Notes under the pieces: model-generated | Told to the model about the DNA's origin: nothing | Databases searched by the model: none | What the model saw: only the letters and a program-made list of their open reading frames with translations | From: a virus | Reading direction: 5' to 3' (one strand) | Length of the DNA: 36,390 bases | Virus record (IMG/VR): IMGVR_UViG_3300009182_000171 | Coordinates: 1 to 36,390 of that record | Translations under genes and position numbers: made by a program | Shown here: positions 28,901 through 36,378 of the stretch, piece by piece | Layout of the letters: the number at the start of each line of letters is the position of its first letter | Numbering within the stretch: the first letter of the stretch is position 1

Positions 28901-29595
28901 CCAGCATAAACAAGAGCCAAAGCAGACATTCCGTTTGATTTTGTACTAGGCGCAAAAAAGTCCTGACGAACTGCACCGCCAGGTGAGTTACATGTGTAAA
29001 CAAGCTCGCCGTTCCAGACGTTTAAAAAACCATTGAAAAACGAGTACTGCACGTTGCCGGTGTAGGTCATCGCGCCGCCGTTTCGGAACACCAAAAAACC
29101 ATCGTTATTGTTCACCCGATAACCAGCGGTAGTGCCGAATGTCAGGGTGCTGAAATCGTCCAGCATGAATACGGCGTTGGAGTTAATCGTAACGCTGGCC
29201 GTTACAAAGTTGATGCTGGTTACATTGCCCTGTGCAATTGTTGCGGCCTGCCCAGCCACCGCAGTAAGCATGTCACTCCACACAGTAGGCTCTTGAAATG
29301 TAAATGCGGTCGCAGTTGCAAGCGTGTAAGTGGAATCGGCGTTGTCCTTTTTAAAAGCAATGCAACCAAGGTTGCTTTGAATGCTGTGAATTAGCAACGA
29401 AATACCGCTGACAACAATAATCGACCCAGGGCGCAATTGCGTGGTAAATGTTGTGCCCGTGCCTGTGATTGCCGCTGCACCAAAAGTGCCCGCGCCAAGT
29501 TTGACTGTGGTGGGTGCGCTTGTGATGGCGCCTGTGCCAGCGGTGGATGTGTTGACCGTGACGGTAAATACGTTAGATGCGTAAGTAACGGCCAT
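25984..29595 (-). CDS. Large fibre-like structural protein, 1203 aa
   Basis: The protein is Thr/Ser/Gly/Ala-rich and almost entirely beta, with many short hexad-like repeats (e.g. TGNVTQATPTNLTNVSITGSL). A motif DR(L/I)YDY..YF occurs twice (about residues 485 and 725), marking an internal duplication. The C-terminus (LHGIGASLVVTPSTRVAGTVSQRITTEG) resembles an ending I have seen on other phage structural proteins. It sits between portal and capsid, so it could be a head fibre, decoration or side tail fibre. No enzymatic motif is seen. The tail tip gene is elsewhere, so this is an additional adhesin-like gene. Confidence 0.65.
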   Translation of the reverse strand: MAVTYASNVFTVTVNTSTAGTGAITSAPTTVKLGAGTFGAAAITGTGTTFTTQLRPGSIIVVSGISLLIHSIQSNLGCIAFKKDNADSTYTLATATAFTFQEPTVWSDMLTAVAGQAATIAQGNVTSINFVTASVTINSNAVFMLDDFSTLTFGTTAGYRVNNNDGFLVFRNGGAMTYTGNVQYSFFNGFLNVWNGELVYTCNSPGGAVRQDFFAPSTKSNGMSALALVYAGGTASANAWFTHLEPLAGKFGSLRFSNETRVLAIGANAGINAQFGNGTYANVALPSKQSSFGIAQNVYIYLARSGGQTVLTNPVLPGSTLTITGDGVGSGGTASLVDETWKDLAAGTVGTISRDSVYPGSTVVTRIFTYFPGTFYNASNPVYLRIANASGTTAINGAVTSAAGILLAWQTFAAGTNVTTNFGPFSLTARRKDIAEITQTFTPTAPITYINPLVTDSYYTSDASSQTGITINGSTKIIDVGTALNADRLYDYLKYFLTQNLATPNFLSPTGKELELLSTWTATQVNNLTAATKLTSANASTAFTASGALSTLRITGNVTQATPTNLTNVSITGSLSYNSNTAITVTFTSPSQVVGGTISNSGTGLVTALLAGGATVGTVGSNVTTQIVTALNLTGLTAGSQIYVSNGVGSQVAYVASSGTTYTLDTTGGTGTWRVKVAQYGFTSKSFTFTPATSDLSVSVSLIADAFITQATKATVAAYTTLQNPDRIYDYAAYFETTNSGIPLARIAAKQGTNVSLGAYDVTMTAATAFDVTGNMVTLPSTAAFVGGVTMTGGLTTSGNVTLNAQATAAGTYAPISANNIALSGLPNYQTLSAITAVTGLPSTGTVSAAGSLGLGTSSTLTATGDIALSGTSLSGALAVSKATEAVVTLTDCTGAFTLTKGGVGAVKAVVSGVTQRPILPATLPTGVSLFALCSVARFGGGAFNLVARAGTTGAFTDFGYSTGITSKNLIVEFGQPVELAMWTLGYLTYVRTLSTSAGGFAIQADMVTEPDVDTALDVSGYLANITVSNAGGVFTVIFGADMAIPGLEQAKAIVHRLLALENAMRALLPPGSSTIIDIEADEIQINQPGVFLTLGTGVNSVEIAGYFNTLPAKAINSAYVLNPRRAGDNLRVEIPLVKPAIDAALLASAVRTELNAELAQVTKVAKLHGIGASLVVTPSTRVAGTVSQRITTEGTTTTVAEV

Positions 29596-29880
29596 TTATC
29601 CAGCCCTTCGCGCAACTTCGGGTACACCCTTAGACCAGCTCGGCTGGGTCATCAAGATGTAGCCGGCCACCATGACTATCGTGAGCACGTCGCGGCCATT
29701 CACGGCCTCGTAAATCAGGGCATACACATACCAGCAGGCGCTGGCAAACACAGCGGTGTAAAGCGCCACCCAACGGGTGGCGATGCCAGGCAAACGCAGC
29801 CTGCAAAGGCAGGCACCCATGACGTACAGCGCCGCCACAAAGGCCGTGTCACGAACAAGACCGAAAGCAATCTCTATCAT
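29596..29880 (-). CDS. Membrane protein, 94 aa (holin-like)
   Basis: From the ATG at 29880, overlapping the previous stop (ATGA), the 94-aa product has three hydrophobic segments (about 9-25, 37-60 and 65-80), with FVAALYVMGACLCRL, WVALYTAVFASACWYVYALI and DVLTIVMVAGYILMTQ. This is a typical small holin or antiholin-like profile, although the lysis genes are located 17 kb away. A longer upstream reading would overlap the previous gene and is not needed. Confidence 0.6.
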   Translation of the reverse strand: MIEIAFGLVRDTAFVAALYVMGACLCRLRLPGIATRWVALYTAVFASACWYVYALIYEAVNGRDVLTIVMVAGYILMTQPSWSKGVPEVARRAG

Positions 29881-30236
29881 GGCCTTCCTCCGTCGATGCC
29901 TGCGCTCAATTTGGCCAGCAGGCGGTGCATCAGCGGTTGCGAGCCAAAGCCGCATACCGCGCTGGCCAGCAGCGTGAGGTGGCGTGAATCGACCCCCGAA
30001 AACGCGGGCATGATCTTGACAAACACCGTGCCCAGCAACCCACCGAGCAAGCCCGACAAAACAATGTGCACAGCCACGCGCATACGTGAGATTTGCTCTT
30101 GGTTGTGACCCTGCATAAAGCTGGCCCCAATGGCTGCCCACAGCACCGGCGGCAGGTCAATGCCACTGGTCTGCAAAAACACCGCCGTGATGGTAGCGAT
30201 GACGCTCGACCCCGCGATGGAAACCGGCTCAGCCAT
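29877..30236 (-). CDS. Holin-like membrane protein, 119 aa
   Basis: The protein has an N-terminal hydrophobic helix (IAGSSVIATITAVFLQ), a second (LPPVLWAAIGASFM), and a third (VAVHIVLSGLLGGLLGTVFVKIM), and a charged C-terminus. Three helices with a short N-terminus and basic loop are common in holins. It overlaps the papain-like gene by eight bases and the 94-aa gene by ATGA. The pair 119 aa/94 aa may be a holin-antiholin system separated from the endolysin, but this is inference. Confidence 0.6.
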   Translation of the reverse strand: MAEPVSIAGSSVIATITAVFLQTSGIDLPPVLWAAIGASFMQGHNQEQISRMRVAVHIVLSGLLGGLLGTVFVKIMPAFSGVDSRHLTLLASAVCGFGSQPLMHRLLAKLSAGIDGGRP

Positions 30237-30690
30237 CGTGAGCCTCCATGATCAACATTTCTGGCGTGACGCGGAAGGTGGGCGAACTGCCCCGACTCAT
30301 GAGCCAGCAAAGCTCAAAGCAGTATTGGAGCCAACTGACGCGAACCATGGGGCCAACAAAGGCCAGAAGGCTGAACCAGTCATAGCCCTTTGTCAGCTTG
30401 TAGATGGCGCGTTGAAACAAGCCCAGAGGTGCTTCACGTAAATCATTGAACAGCTCGATGGCTTTGCCATCGTCACCGCCAACTTCAAAGAGCAGCCAGC
30501 TCTCAGGCGTCCAGTTTCCAGGCTGAAGCACTTGAGCGCCGTGGCTGCCGGTGATGTGGTACAGCGCACCGTCAATGACGATGCCACCATGACAGAACTG
30601 GCTGACCAGGCGAACCTTGATCAGAGTGCAAAACAGCCGCTGGATAGCGGTGGCGTCTTTGGCGGCGTCACGCCGAAGGGCTATTTTCAT
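30229..30690 (-). CDS. Permuted papain-like (YiiX/NlpC superfamily) enzyme
   Basis: From the ATG at 30690 the 153-aa protein shows a His in FCHGGIVIDGALYHI and, later, a Cys in WLQYCFELCWLM; His before Cys and the YC-x-EL core match permuted papain-fold amidases of the YiiX/YaeF type. The natural substrates of these are peptidoglycan- or lipid-linked amides and acyl chains. The N-terminus is basic and there is no signal peptide. It is co-transcribed with three membrane proteins, so it may act in lysis, exclusion or as cargo. The ATG is preceded by GGAAG. Confidence 0.6.
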   Translation of the reverse strand: MKIALRRDAAKDATAIQRLFCTLIKVRLVSQFCHGGIVIDGALYHITGSHGAQVLQPGNWTPESWLLFEVGGDDGKAIELFNDLREAPLGLFQRAIYKLTKGYDWFSLLAFVGPMVRVSWLQYCFELCWLMSRGSSPTFRVTPEMLIMEAHDG

Positions 30691-30955
30691 TTGGTACTTC
30701 CATGAAAAAATTGCGAATTTCGGGCCACTTGAATTCAATGATCAGCGCCCAGGCAAAGCCCAGGGCGGCGTAGATGGCCACGGCCTTGAGCAAAGGACCA
30801 GTGGCCTGCACTTGGTAGGCACCACTGACCATGCCCACCAGCGGGATCGTGATCACGCCAAACAACCGAGCCGGCACGGCCACAAAGAAGGCCCGCCACA
30901 CTTGCTTGGAACAGCGGCCAAAGGCGTTTGCCAGTAGATGTTTGATGCCGGTCAT
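30668..30955 (-). CDS. Two-helix membrane protein, 95 aa
   Basis: ATG at 30955 lies four bases after the portal stop. The product has two membrane helices (about 23-46, FFVAVPARLFGVITIPLVGMV, and 56-75, LKAVAIYAALGFAWALI) separated by GAYQVQATGP, and a charged C-terminus. It overlaps the papain-like gene by 23 bases. Together with the two downstream membrane proteins it makes a three-gene membrane cluster that is not part of the usual head module. Function is unknown. Confidence 0.6.
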   Translation of the reverse strand: MTGIKHLLANAFGRCSKQVWRAFFVAVPARLFGVITIPLVGMVSGAYQVQATGPLLKAVAIYAALGFAWALIIEFKWPEIRNFFMEVPNENSPSA

Positions 30956-30959
30956 TGGG

Positions 30960-32834
30960 TCACCGCTCAAAGATGGTGACGGTCTGCACAATCTCGTCGT
31001 TCTTGTCGCGCTCGACTTTTTGCACTGCACGTTTGGGGTGGTTGTCGATCACGGTCACCTTGGATGGCTGCACCTGGTTGGTGACGTTGACCACGGGCGC
31101 GGCGCTGCGCTGCTCGGGCATGATGGCTTCGACGGTGACGGTGGTCTCGGGAACGTTGACTTCGTTTCGCACTTGCACGGTGGCGGGTGGTGTTGATACG
31201 TGGTTATGCACATCGGTGCGCACGTCGGGTGTGTGGATGTGGATGGGTGGCTGCGTGCCGATGCGTTGGCTCAAGCTGTCGATGGCTGACAAAAGGGATG
31301 CGTGTTCGAGTGCGCGATGGTCGTCCATACTTTTGGCCGCGGGTGTGGCGGCTGGCTGCGCGCCTGTATTGGCCGCCGTTTGTGCGCCTGGTGCGCCGTC
31401 GTAGGCGGTGAGCTGCACGTCGTACAGCTTGGCCAGCTTTTGCGCTTGGCCGATGGCTTTGATGGTGTCTTCAAAGTCCAAGCCCATGGAGGCGCTCAGG
31501 TCTTGCGGCGCCATGATGCCCGCTTTGACGGCCAAAATCTTGGCGTTCATGTCGGCTTGCGGGTCCACCCACTCCCAGCGGCGGGGTTGCCATTCATGCT
31601 TGCTGAATTTGGCGATCTTGGCAGCGGGCAAGGCCGAGCCATTGGGCATGGTGATGGCACCCGACAACAGGCTGAATTGCAGCCATTGTTTGAAAACAGG
31701 CTCCACAAACACGCTGATAAACCACTCTTGGTCGGCCATCCAGCGGTCGCGCTCTTCCAGCGTGCCGCTGCGGATGCTTGAAAAGCTCACACCCTCCAGG
31801 TCGTTGGCCAGCGAGTGATAGGCAACACGCCACCCGGTAGCAATGCGCTGCAAGGTGGTTTTGACGAAGGGCCCAAAGTTTTGCTCTGGGTACTTGCTGT
31901 CATAGGCCTGAAAGGTTGTGCCGATCGGCAAAGTGTCAAAGGTGCCCGGCTGACTGACAGTGATGTTTTGCCCGTTGTTGACTTCAGTACCAATGGCGGG
32001 CGCCGCGCCATCTGGCGTGGTAAAAAATCCGTAGTGGTTTGCGCCATGTTCAGCGGCCAGCAGCGCGCTGAGTTTGAAGCCGCCCAGGTGGTGCAGGCTG
32101 AGCATGCCGGGCGCCATCCATGGGATGCCGCGCATTTGTTCTGGCCGGGTGATTTTGAAGCGGTGCAGTGTGTCGTCAAGACTGACGCGGACGCGGCGGC
32201 GGCTGGAGCGCTCGCCGTCATTGGGGTGGGCCTCAAACACATGCAGGGCTACTGGTTTGCGGTAGGCGTTGACTTCCACGCCCATGATGACGGTGTTGCC
32301 GCCTACACTGCCGCTCATGGTGGTGTCGATCCGGTCTACATCGATGACCTGCAGCGCAAAGCCAAAGCGGTTACCGGCCTCTGCGCCTTTGACGATGCGC
32401 ACCAAAAATTCGCCGTCGGCTGGCAGGCTGCTGACCAGGTGCGAGCACAGCTCCGTGAAGCTCATGTGGCCCGTGATGTCGCAGACCTGAGCCCACTCCA
32501 CCCATGCGGCCTCGATGGCGTCGTTGGCCATGTTGTCGGGCTGGCCGGGCTTGTCTTCCACGCGCATCTGCAGCCGAATGCCGCTGTGGCCGATGATGTT
32601 GTCTTTGACCATGCCCGCAAACTTGGCGGCGTAGTCGTTGTTGTTGACCAGCTCGCGGGCGCGTCGACGAAGCAAGTCCAGGTCATAACGCAGCTCTTGA
32701 TTGATGCTGTTGGCGGTGGCTAGCCATTGGCTGGTGCTGTTGTCAATGCGGGCGGCCTGAAACCGGCGCATGCTCAGCGCTGGAGCGGCTTTTTGGCTGA
32801 GCCAGTTTTTGGCCAGAGTGATGATGGATGCCAT
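30960..32834 (-). CDS. Portal protein (lambda gpB family)
   Basis: The 624-aa protein is a lambda-type portal: ELRYDLDLLRRRARELVNNNDYAAKFAGMVKDNIIGHSGIRLQ (about 45-95), FEAHPNDGERSSRRRVRV (200-215), IPWMAPGMLSLHHLGGFKLSALLAAEHGA (240-268) and RWEWVDPQADMNAKILAVKAG. The C-terminal 150 residues are extended, with a Pro/Ala linker and HIHTPDVRTDVHNH. It forms the dodecameric DNA channel at one vertex and docks the terminase. It follows the gpW-like gene by two bases. Confidence 0.92.
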   Translation of the reverse strand: MASIITLAKNWLSQKAAPALSMRRFQAARIDNSTSQWLATANSINQELRYDLDLLRRRARELVNNNDYAAKFAGMVKDNIIGHSGIRLQMRVEDKPGQPDNMANDAIEAAWVEWAQVCDITGHMSFTELCSHLVSSLPADGEFLVRIVKGAEAGNRFGFALQVIDVDRIDTTMSGSVGGNTVIMGVEVNAYRKPVALHVFEAHPNDGERSSRRRVRVSLDDTLHRFKITRPEQMRGIPWMAPGMLSLHHLGGFKLSALLAAEHGANHYGFFTTPDGAAPAIGTEVNNGQNITVSQPGTFDTLPIGTTFQAYDSKYPEQNFGPFVKTTLQRIATGWRVAYHSLANDLEGVSFSSIRSGTLEERDRWMADQEWFISVFVEPVFKQWLQFSLLSGAITMPNGSALPAAKIAKFSKHEWQPRRWEWVDPQADMNAKILAVKAGIMAPQDLSASMGLDFEDTIKAIGQAQKLAKLYDVQLTAYDGAPGAQTAANTGAQPAATPAAKSMDDHRALEHASLLSAIDSLSQRIGTQPPIHIHTPDVRTDVHNHVSTPPATVQVRNEVNVPETTVTVEAIMPEQRSAAPVVNVTNQVQPSKVTVIDNHPKRAVQKVERDKNDEIVQTVTIFER

Positions 32835-32836
32835 TT

Positions 32837-33385
32837 TTATTGCCTGACCTGGATGCGACCGGGGTTGCCCTGGCCATTGGCGATGCTGGTGGCGATGTTT
32901 TCGCGGGCGACTTCGGCGGTGAGGCGGTCGCGCAGCTGCAGCAGTTCTGGAATGCCGTAATGAAACAATTCTCGGCCAGCGATCATGTAGCGCATGACGT
33001 TTTCGCTGGCGGTCTTGGTCAGCGCTGCATTCACATTGTCAAGCATGATCTTGGCGGTGCTGCGCGTGTCGATGGCGCTGGCGAATGAGGCTTTGATCTC
33101 AATGTTGCCGCTGCCCACGGTGTAGACCTCGCCCGACTTGCTGACTTGCGCGCGCCAGGCGTAGGTGCCAGCCGCCCATGTGGCGGTGACGGTGGCTGCA
33201 ACAGTGACCAAATAGCTATCGGACTGCATAGCGCCGCTGAAGTTGTAGCGGCTACCAGCATTGACCAGCATGTAAGCCAAAGACCAGCCCGTGCTGGCCG
33301 GGTAGTCGGTCAGCGTTTTGAGCCATTTGGCAGTGTCGCCAGCAATGATGGAGCTTGGTTCGGTGGTGGCTGTAAAAGCTGTCAC
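32837..33385 (-). CDS. gpW-like head-tail joining protein with extra N-domain
   Basis: The 182-aa protein has an N-terminal beta-rich part (residues 1-105, with DYPASTGWSLAYMLV and WAAGTYAWRAQVSKSGEVYTV) and a C-terminal helical part ending MRYMIAGRELFHYGIPELLQLRDRLTAEVARE, which looks like the strand-turn and helix of gpW-type joiners that read YxIxGRxV...LLxLRDxLxAEVxRE. The location between TerL and portal is the lambda W position. The start is GTG at 33385 with AAGGG nine bases upstream. Confidence 0.65.
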   Translation of the reverse strand: MTAFTATTEPSSIIAGDTAKWLKTLTDYPASTGWSLAYMLVNAGSRYNFSGAMQSDSYLVTVAATVTATWAAGTYAWRAQVSKSGEVYTVGSGNIEIKASFASAIDTRSTAKIMLDNVNAALTKTASENVMRYMIAGRELFHYGIPELLQLRDRLTAEVARENIATSIANGQGNPGRIQVRQ

Positions 33386-33414
33386 GGGCGCGGACCCTTA
33401 AAAATGAAGTCATC

Positions 33415-33455
33415 TTGCCCATGCGGGTGTGAAATTTTCAGTCCAGGCGTTTCAA
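33415..33455. repeat. Copy B of 41-bp repeat before the gpW-like gene
   Basis: This copy differs from 25711-25751 at one position. It occupies the gap between the stop of the Mor-like gene (3460 region, 33460) and the GTG of the gpW-like gene. Both copies are placed at a gene junction in the same orientation, 7.7 kb apart. Confidence 0.9.
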
Positions 33456-33459
33456 TTTT

Positions 33460-33798
33460 TCAGCCAAAAAGGATTTGCCGGATGCGCCGTTCGGATAGCT
33501 CATAGCGACGCTCCAGCAGTGCCAGGCGCTCACCACGTTGCCAGTCGCGCTTGATCGCTTCGTTTCTTTGGCTGCGCATGGTTTTGGTTTGGTGGGCCAC
33601 GTAACAGACCTTCACGGTGTCGCCAGCCCAATCGTGGCGCACCTGCTTGCTGATTTGAGCGGCCAGCGCGGCGTTGAAGGCGGGCGCCATCTCGATGACT
33701 CGGCGCAGCACGTCATCGATCAGATCATTGTCAGCGGGCACAAAAGGCGGCTCGCCATCGATCAAATCGGGTGTTTTGGGTGTGTATGTTTTCACCAT
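33460..33798 (-). CDS. Mor-like HTH protein
   Basis: The 112-aa protein begins MVKTYTPKTPDLIDGEPPFV and ends RNEAIKRDWQRGERLALLERRYELSERRIRQILF, the recognition helix of Mor/C-type transcription activators. The central part IEMAPAFNAALAAQISKQVRHDWAGD resembles the Mor dimer domain. It begins 7 bases inside the TerL stop. A Mor-like activator between terminase and portal genes suggests that it controls late or middle transcription. Confidence 0.7.
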   Translation of the reverse strand: MVKTYTPKTPDLIDGEPPFVPADNDLIDDVLRRVIEMAPAFNAALAAQISKQVRHDWAGDTVKVCYVAHQTKTMRSQRNEAIKRDWQRGERLALLERRYELSERRIRQILFG

Positions 33799-35810
33799 GT
33801 TCGGGCTGGTCCTGATGTGCGTGACGGTCTGCGCATTGGGTTTTGCGCAGCCTGGGCGGGGTTGGTTGAAGTGGTTGAAATTGTGTTGACCAGCGGCGCG
33901 GGTTGGGGCTGCGCAAACAGGTCAGCTGTTTTGGGCTCGACGGCCTCGGCCAGCTTTTCCCACATAGCGCTGGTGTAGGCGTGCAGTCCCAAAACGTGGG
34001 TGCAAAAGATGGCGTAAACGGTGCAGTCAAGCACCTCGTTGCGGGCCCGCTTGGTGTTGACCCACTTGTACTCAATGCCGCGGCTGGTTTTTTGGGGCAC
34101 GCGGCTTTCGGCGGTAATTTGCACAAAAAATTCAGGCGACAGGTCTTTGCTGAAGTGCACAAAACCCGCGCCGGGCTGAGAGACCATCAAGCGGCCATAG
34201 ATAAGGTCTTTGGCGGTGTCGGTGCCCACGTACCACAGGCGCACGCCGCGCTTGAGCACTTGCCCGCGCCAGTTGACGTCTTGAATGGTGGCTTTGCCTT
34301 TGACCATTTTGCTGGGCTGCGGGTCACCACGTACGGCAAATACGCGCATGCGTTCACGCAAGCGACAATAGTTGTAGGCCTGGTGCGTGAAGTGGCCACC
34401 CGTATCCACAGCCATGGCCTCGATGCGCATGCCGCGGCCATTGGTATGCGTGAAAATGGTTTCACGGTAGGCGTCGAGCTTGTCCCACTCGCGTTCGTCG
34501 GCGGGGTTGGCTGGGATGACGGTGTAGTCCACCGCCCACATTTCTTCGCCGCGCCCAATGGCCCAGGTGACCAGTTCAAATCGATTGTCTTGCACGTCGC
34601 AGCCGGTGACCAACACCAGGCCGCCAAAGGGCACTGTGAAGCGGCGGTAGTCTTCGGCACGGCGGGCCAGGGCATTTTCATCGGCTTTTTCAAGTGTTTC
34701 TTCCCAGCACTCGCCCAGTGTTTCGTTGATGAAACCTTCTAGTGGGCCGGTCTCGCCTGCTTTGCCTTTGGTGCTGGCTTCTAAAAATTCGCGCACGATG
34801 TCAGACCATTCGCGCTGCGGGCTGTAGGCGGTCCAGATGTGGTAGGCCACATGACGCGGGGCGCTGCGCTTGTCGCCCTGGGCGTTGGTCCATACGGCGT
34901 CATGTCCATAGCGGTACTCGCCGCACTCGCTCACCCAGGCCGCGCCGTCTTGCCAGATGCGCAGGTAGTCGGCCTGAGTGATGGCACCGTGGCAGTGCGG
35001 GCACACATGGCGCACGGTGACCGAATCCGCGCCGTCCCACTTGAATCCATGCGCTACTTTGGAGCCACCCCACAGCAGCGGGTGTTCAGCCGTGCAGTGC
35101 GGGCATGTGACGTGGTAGGTCATGCGCGCGTCGGCATGCTCTTCGCGGTATTCGATATGGCTCAAGCCCTTGACTCGGGGCGTACTGCCCGCGATCAGCT
35201 TGGGGAACGGAGCGCCCTCCAAGCGGCCACGGGCCAGGGTGATAGGGTCTGATGACTTTTCGATCTTTTGGTCAAAGCCATCGACCTCGTCCAGCATGGA
35301 CACGGCTACGGTGATACGCCGGTAAGCCCGCGCGGCCTTGCCGCCCAGGATGTGCAGCACCGAGCCCAAGAACGACTTGAGCTTCATGGTGTCTTCTTTG
35401 CCCGACAGCAGCACCGGTTTGATGGCGTCCACATCGCGCAGCATCGGGTCCACCTCGGACTTGACAAAGCTGTCGCGGTCATCGTCGGTCGGCTGCCACA
35501 GCGCTTGCTTGCGGCGGCGGTGCACCGCGTTGTAGGCCATAAAGGCCAGCAGCGTCTTGGTGTACCCGACCCGCTTGGCCTTGCGTACCGTCACCTCCTT
35601 GATGTCGTCATTGCTGAAAGCATCCATCCACCCGATCTGGAACGGGTAAGCAGTCCATCGCCCTTGCGTGTGGCTGGACTCGGCCGACAAGAAGAAGTTT
35701 TCTTCAGCCCACTGGCTCAGCCGCTGCGGCGCCACGGCCTGCAGCGGCGACAAGCCGGCCGTGACCGCTGACAGCACAGCGCGCAGAGTTTCGGACGGGG
35801 CGCGGCTCAT
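33792..35810 (-). CDS. Terminase large subunit (lambda gpA family)
   Basis: The 672-aa protein has the gpA pattern: atypical Walker A RKAKRVGYTKTL (76-87), Walker B VSMLDEVDGF (170-179), two CPHC knuckles (CPHCTAEH about 240 and CPHCHGA about 270), and the nuclease part with VDTGGHFTHQAYNY (about 475) and KTSRGIEYKW. It packages DNA through the portal and cuts at cos. It overlaps TerS by four bases and the Mor-like gene by seven. gpA family members cut specific sites, which supports a cos phage. Confidence 0.93.
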   Translation of the reverse strand: MSRAPSETLRAVLSAVTAGLSPLQAVAPQRLSQWAEENFFLSAESSHTQGRWTAYPFQIGWMDAFSNDDIKEVTVRKAKRVGYTKTLLAFMAYNAVHRRRKQALWQPTDDDRDSFVKSEVDPMLRDVDAIKPVLLSGKEDTMKLKSFLGSVLHILGGKAARAYRRITVAVSMLDEVDGFDQKIEKSSDPITLARGRLEGAPFPKLIAGSTPRVKGLSHIEYREEHADARMTYHVTCPHCTAEHPLLWGGSKVAHGFKWDGADSVTVRHVCPHCHGAITQADYLRIWQDGAAWVSECGEYRYGHDAVWTNAQGDKRSAPRHVAYHIWTAYSPQREWSDIVREFLEASTKGKAGETGPLEGFINETLGECWEETLEKADENALARRAEDYRRFTVPFGGLVLVTGCDVQDNRFELVTWAIGRGEEMWAVDYTVIPANPADEREWDKLDAYRETIFTHTNGRGMRIEAMAVDTGGHFTHQAYNYCRLRERMRVFAVRGDPQPSKMVKGKATIQDVNWRGQVLKRGVRLWYVGTDTAKDLIYGRLMVSQPGAGFVHFSKDLSPEFFVQITAESRVPQKTSRGIEYKWVNTKRARNEVLDCTVYAIFCTHVLGLHAYTSAMWEKLAEAVEPKTADLFAQPQPAPLVNTISTTSTNPAQAAQNPMRRPSRTSGPARTW

Positions 35811-36337
35811 TCGTCAACCTCAATCAAGTCTGGCTCGGCCTCGGCTGGCGTCATGGTCTTGCTGACCAGCTCAGCCGTCGCCCTCACCCACTCATTGCGG
35901 GCGTTGGCCAGCAGGCTCATGACCTGATCACGCGCAGCCTCTGGCAAGTCGGGGCAGGTTTTGCGTAGGGCAGCGGGCAGCTGGTCAAACCGCTCGACCA
36001 CCGACTGACTGGCCGTGGCCAGCACCTCGGCCAGCATCGCGATCGGCGCGTACTCGCTGCGGGCGACAGCGTTTTTAATCTCGATGCCCATGCGTTGTTC
36101 ACGCGCCAGGGCTGCGCGCTCTTGTACCAGGTCCAGCCCACCAAGTTCCTCTGACTGGCGGCCAGCCGCTACCTCGCGCAGCCAGCCACAATACTGGCGC
36201 ACCTGCATGTGCAGGGTCTGCCCGCGCTCAACAATGCAGTCGGACACAAGCTGACTCACCCTGGCTTCACTCACGCCAATGACTTCGGCCAGCTCAGCCT
36301 GCGAACCCTGTCGATCCAATGCCTCAGCTGCCTTCAC
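35807..36337 (-). CDS. Terminase small subunit
   Basis: The 176-aa protein starts at a GTG (MKAAEALDRQGSQAELAEVIGVSEARVSQLV), an N-terminal HTH (about residues 12-32) as in Nu1-type cos-binding subunits, followed by helical oligomerisation and C-terminal regions. It overlaps the TGA of the junction ORF (GTGA) and TerL by ATGA. The location just after the terminal repeat agrees with a cos-recognising protein encoded next to cos. Confidence 0.88.
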   Translation of the reverse strand: MKAAEALDRQGSQAELAEVIGVSEARVSQLVSDCIVERGQTLHMQVRQYCGWLREVAAGRQSEELGGLDLVQERAALAREQRMGIEIKNAVARSEYAPIAMLAEVLATASQSVVERFDQLPAALRKTCPDLPEAARDQVMSLLANARNEWVRATAELVSKTMTPAEAEPDLIEVDE

Positions 36338-36378
36338 TTAACCCCCTTAGCAAAACCATGAAACAGTCCGATTTCGCG
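36334..36378 (-). CDS. C-terminal part (14 aa and stop) of the ORF crossing the ends
   Basis: This continues the frame that enters from base 1 when the 12-bp repeat is collapsed. It ends in TGA at 36336-36334, overlapping the terminase GTG. It encodes EIGLFHGFAKGVK-like residues at the end of the 39-aa product. Confidence 0.6.
   Translation of the reverse strand, partial: REIGLFHGFAKGVK

Noticed and set aside
33386-33425. Alternative ATG start within the 41-bp repeat for the gpW-like gene
   Set aside because: The ATGGGCAAG start in copy B is in another frame and ends after a short stretch; the GTG at 33385 has a good ribosome site.
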